Shown here: piece after piece, positions 61,685-64,000 of the stretch
Position numbering within the stretch: the first letter of the stretch is position 1
Layout of the letters: every line of letters starts with the position of its first letter
NCBI GenBank assembly: GCA_028023455.1
Contig: JAQFVV010006652.1
Span: 184,001 to 248,000 of the forward strand
DNA from: Epiperipatus broadwayi
Lineage: Eukaryota; Onychophora; Udeonychophora; Euonychophora; Peripatidae
Length of the DNA stretch: 64,000 nucleotides
Direction of reading: 5' to 3'
The notes under the pieces: model-generated
What the model was told of the DNA's origin: nothing
The model's input: the letters and a program-made list of their open reading frames with translations, nothing else
Databases searched by the model: none
Position numbers and translations under genes: made by a program

Positions 61685-61930
61685 GATTCGGAGGTGCGAA
61701 AAGTTTTTGTTCAAAAAGAATCCGGATTTTTGAGCGGCAGAACTTGCTAAAAAGAATTCATTCTATTGCTGATTTTTGTAAGGAGTGCTGCGAGAGAGAT
61801 TTGTGGAGAGAAATGGAGGGTAGAATGGTGAGCAAGCTGGCTTAAGAAAGCATAAGCGTGCCAGGCAGTGCAATCCCACTCCATGAGGTCCGAAGGTGGC
61901 TCAGGAAAGGTAACCGTCGAAGATAGAAAC
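61685..61930. promoter_or_regulatory. CpG-richer island; possible promoter or first exon
   Basis: This is the clearest island of normal base composition in the last 8 kb, with CpGs at about a dozen places (GGTGCGAAAAG, GAGCGGCAG, TGCGAGAG, AAGCGTGCC, GTCCGAAGG, AACCGTCGAAG). A donor-like AAAG/GTAACC is at 61908. A minus-strand frame (62046-61747) covers most of it and contains FPEPPSDLMEWDCTAWHAYA, which has a non-repetitive, coding-like composition but no family I recognise. It could be a first exon in either orientation, an unmethylated regulatory element, or an old insertion. Confidence 0.3.
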
Positions 61931-63065
61931 AAATTGATCCGAAGTTTAAAGAAAAAAAAAGAAATGGAATCAACAAGCAAGAATATAGGACAGCTGAAAT
62001 AATTCAATTTCATCACCATTATGTAAGTGCTATAAAAGGGAGTCAAAATGAATGAAATTTTTCCCTTTTAATAATCCATCATTTTCCACAGGGAAGAAAA
62101 GAAATGCAGGTACGTACACATTCAACAATATGTAATTACTGTTCCAGATAGCGTCTGTTTCTTTTAATTTTTCACAAATTTTATTATCATGAACAATATG
62201 CATAAACTTTTTTAAAAAAAGGAAAGAATCAAAGAAAAGGAAATAATTTTTCTTACTGTATGAACCGATATATGTTTTATTCATGTGATTTTTTTTTAAG
62301 CAGTATGTGTATGCATGTGTTTGTCTTAAAATAAAGACCACAAAATATTTAATCATGGTAAAATAAAAATGTACAAAATTTAAAAATGAATGTTTATTGG
62401 TATTGTTTATTTAGGTCTGTTTTTATAAAAGTAGAAAGAATTTAGAATAGTAGATCAAGCACATTAAAGTATAGTAACCTCCTCCCTCGTAGATTTCCGT
62501 CGATTTGTCAATTACCTGCCCTGAGTAGAGCTAGTCCAGGGCATTTCCATATTGGTATTCCAGCTCTCCCAGCATAATTTTTATAGTAATATAGGATTGG
62601 TGCTTGAGGTCATAAATTGATGCTCATAAATATGCTGGGCGATAAATGGAATAATTTTCGAAATACTTTTAAGAATAAATATTTATTTCTAAACATATGC
62701 ATATATGTGTATGAATTATTATATTATAAATATGTTTCTATGAACAGTGTTAAAGGAATGGAATGGGTAAGATCTACAGTAGAAGGTTTTACTTTATATA
62801 TTAGTTTTATGATTCTGGAGTTTTTTTGAATGAGTATTTAAAATTATAAATGATTGTACCTACAGGTATAACAGCTTTTTGTATATGCATGAAAAGTATT
62901 TTATGAATGAAAATGTTATAAATATCAGTATGTGTGTGAAAATTATAAATAGTTTATGATAAAGTGTTGTCACCATTATGCAATAATAGGGTTTGTCAAT
63001 ATACATATAATTTTTAACCAAATGAATGAATTGTGTTTTTTTTGTATATGCATGTGACATGAACA
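61931..63065. other. no gene seen
   Basis: Contains a less A/T-rich patch at 62480-62640 with the inverted pair GCCCTG...CAGGGC (62518-62541). ORFs are short and hydrophobic. Confidence 0.4.
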
Positions 63066-63118
63066 ATTATTATTATTATCATCATCATCATCATCATTAT
63101 CATTAGTATTATTATCAT
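63066..63118. repeat. (ATT)n/(ATC)n microsatellite
   Basis: Compound trinucleotide tract of ATT and ATC units similar to that at 33122-33172. Confidence 0.9.
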
Positions 63119-64000
63119 CTCCATGCCTTTTATTATTAGTATTTTTGAGGCAAGTTTAAGTAGATGTTATATTATTTCTATGGGTATTTAGGCCCTTGGT
63201 GAGACAGAGAGTGGCTCATTCATTCTTTGATACCACCCGCACATAGTACTAAGTGTTTGATTGTATTTTTGCTAGCTCATATTTTCCTCATCTGCTATGC
63301 CTAGAATTTTAATGTTAGAATATATTTTGATGTATATCCACAGGCATGTTCAGTTTTACAACCTATTATTAGCTCTACTGTATTTTTTTTTTACTTCAAA
63401 TATATGATTAATGTTGAGAATCTTATTTCCTTACCCCAACATAAGTATTATTCATATTATAAGTGTTTTATATTGTATAATATTGGTTGCTATTGTATTA
63501 ATATTTCATCTCCACATTGATTTTTTTAATACTATTTTGTCTTGAATCAAGTGTATAATATTACCCAGTAGCCTGGATAAAGGCATAGAGATATATTGTT
63601 TTATATTTTGGATACTGGGTTTGTAAATAAAGATTGTATTTGGTGAATAAGAGAGGTATTGAGTAGTAAACATCACTTACATGATAAAATTATAGATTTT
63701 CAGATAAGTACACCAATGTATTAGTTAATAATATCTTTAAATTATAAGTAGTAAATTAAATGAAATAATAATAATTATTGTAAATAAATATGTTATTATA
63801 TGAATAATTATATGTTGTAAATAAATATTTTATTATTGATTAAATGCGTTTTTGTTTTGTTACCATTATTATATCATTGCATATGCATATCTATTTATCA
63901 GAAAGTCTATTTAAATAAGATATACATTCATTTTGCTTAATAATTATTTGATTATTTTACCTGCATTCTTAGAAAATAAATGTTATATTATTTACCTCAT
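63119..64000. other. no gene seen
   Basis: A/T-rich sequence to the window edge; no recognised feature. Confidence 0.45.

Overview
The window is A+T-rich animal-type DNA (about three quarters A+T by eye) with no gene I can name with confidence. The content is repetitive: non-LTR (LINE) reverse-transcriptase relics, a Penelope-like GIY-YIG endonuclease relic, a Merlin-type (ISXO2-like) DNA transposon relic, a deleted LTR retroelement, tRNA-headed SINE-like units, MITE-like foldbacks and long trinucleotide arrays. This fits an intergenic or intronic region of an invertebrate metazoan; the sequence alone does not let me name the phylum.

Layout. 0-7 kb: mostly bare A/T-rich DNA, a 28-29 bp minisatellite (1366-1550) and a composite palindromic MITE with a 12-bp flanking direct repeat (4919-5571). 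7.1-11.1 kb: an LTR retroelement whose 5' side is a head-to-head palindrome of about 0.85-kb arms, with a primer-binding-site-like motif, a broken gag-position frame and a second LTR. 11.2-11.6 kb: LINE RT relic. 14.6-36 kb: a cluster of small repeat families (B, D, G, A, E), a Penelope-like fragment inside an inverted repeat (18.1-18.7 kb) and a strongly T-rich block (19.1-21.35 kb). 39-43.8 kb: long inverted repeats flanking a Merlin transposase fragment, with two LINE fragments and two huge trinucleotide arrays nested inside. 46-52 kb: RT relic, tRNA-like tandem, and two more A-family palindromes. 54-56.4 kb: tandem duplications and an RTE-like RT relic. 56-64 kb: nearly featureless apart from a CpG-richer island (61.7-61.9 kb) and a doubtful terminal exon (58.5 kb).

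The most interesting signal is a set of type I hammerhead ribozymes. Family B (copies at 14.8, 16.0, 24.5, 35.5 and 35.9 kb, plus a broken one at 30.2 kb) carries the full core: CTGATGA, a stem-II hairpin, GAA-A, a minimal stem III, a permitted AUA cleavage triplet, and a bulged stem I whose two strands match in each copy. B units also have a tRNA-like Pol III head, so they look like ribozyme-bearing SINEs or retrozyme-like elements. Family E (23.2 kb) holds a second, more decayed hammerhead with a GUC triplet.

The second signal is that these small elements are repeatedly present as palindromic dimers. All four A copies, B2, B5, E, both D copies, the Penelope fragment and the LTR are inverted duplications. 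For A3 the whole palindrome is flanked by a perfect 15-bp duplication (TGAACCTCTTATAAG), which suggests the dimer was inserted as one unit.
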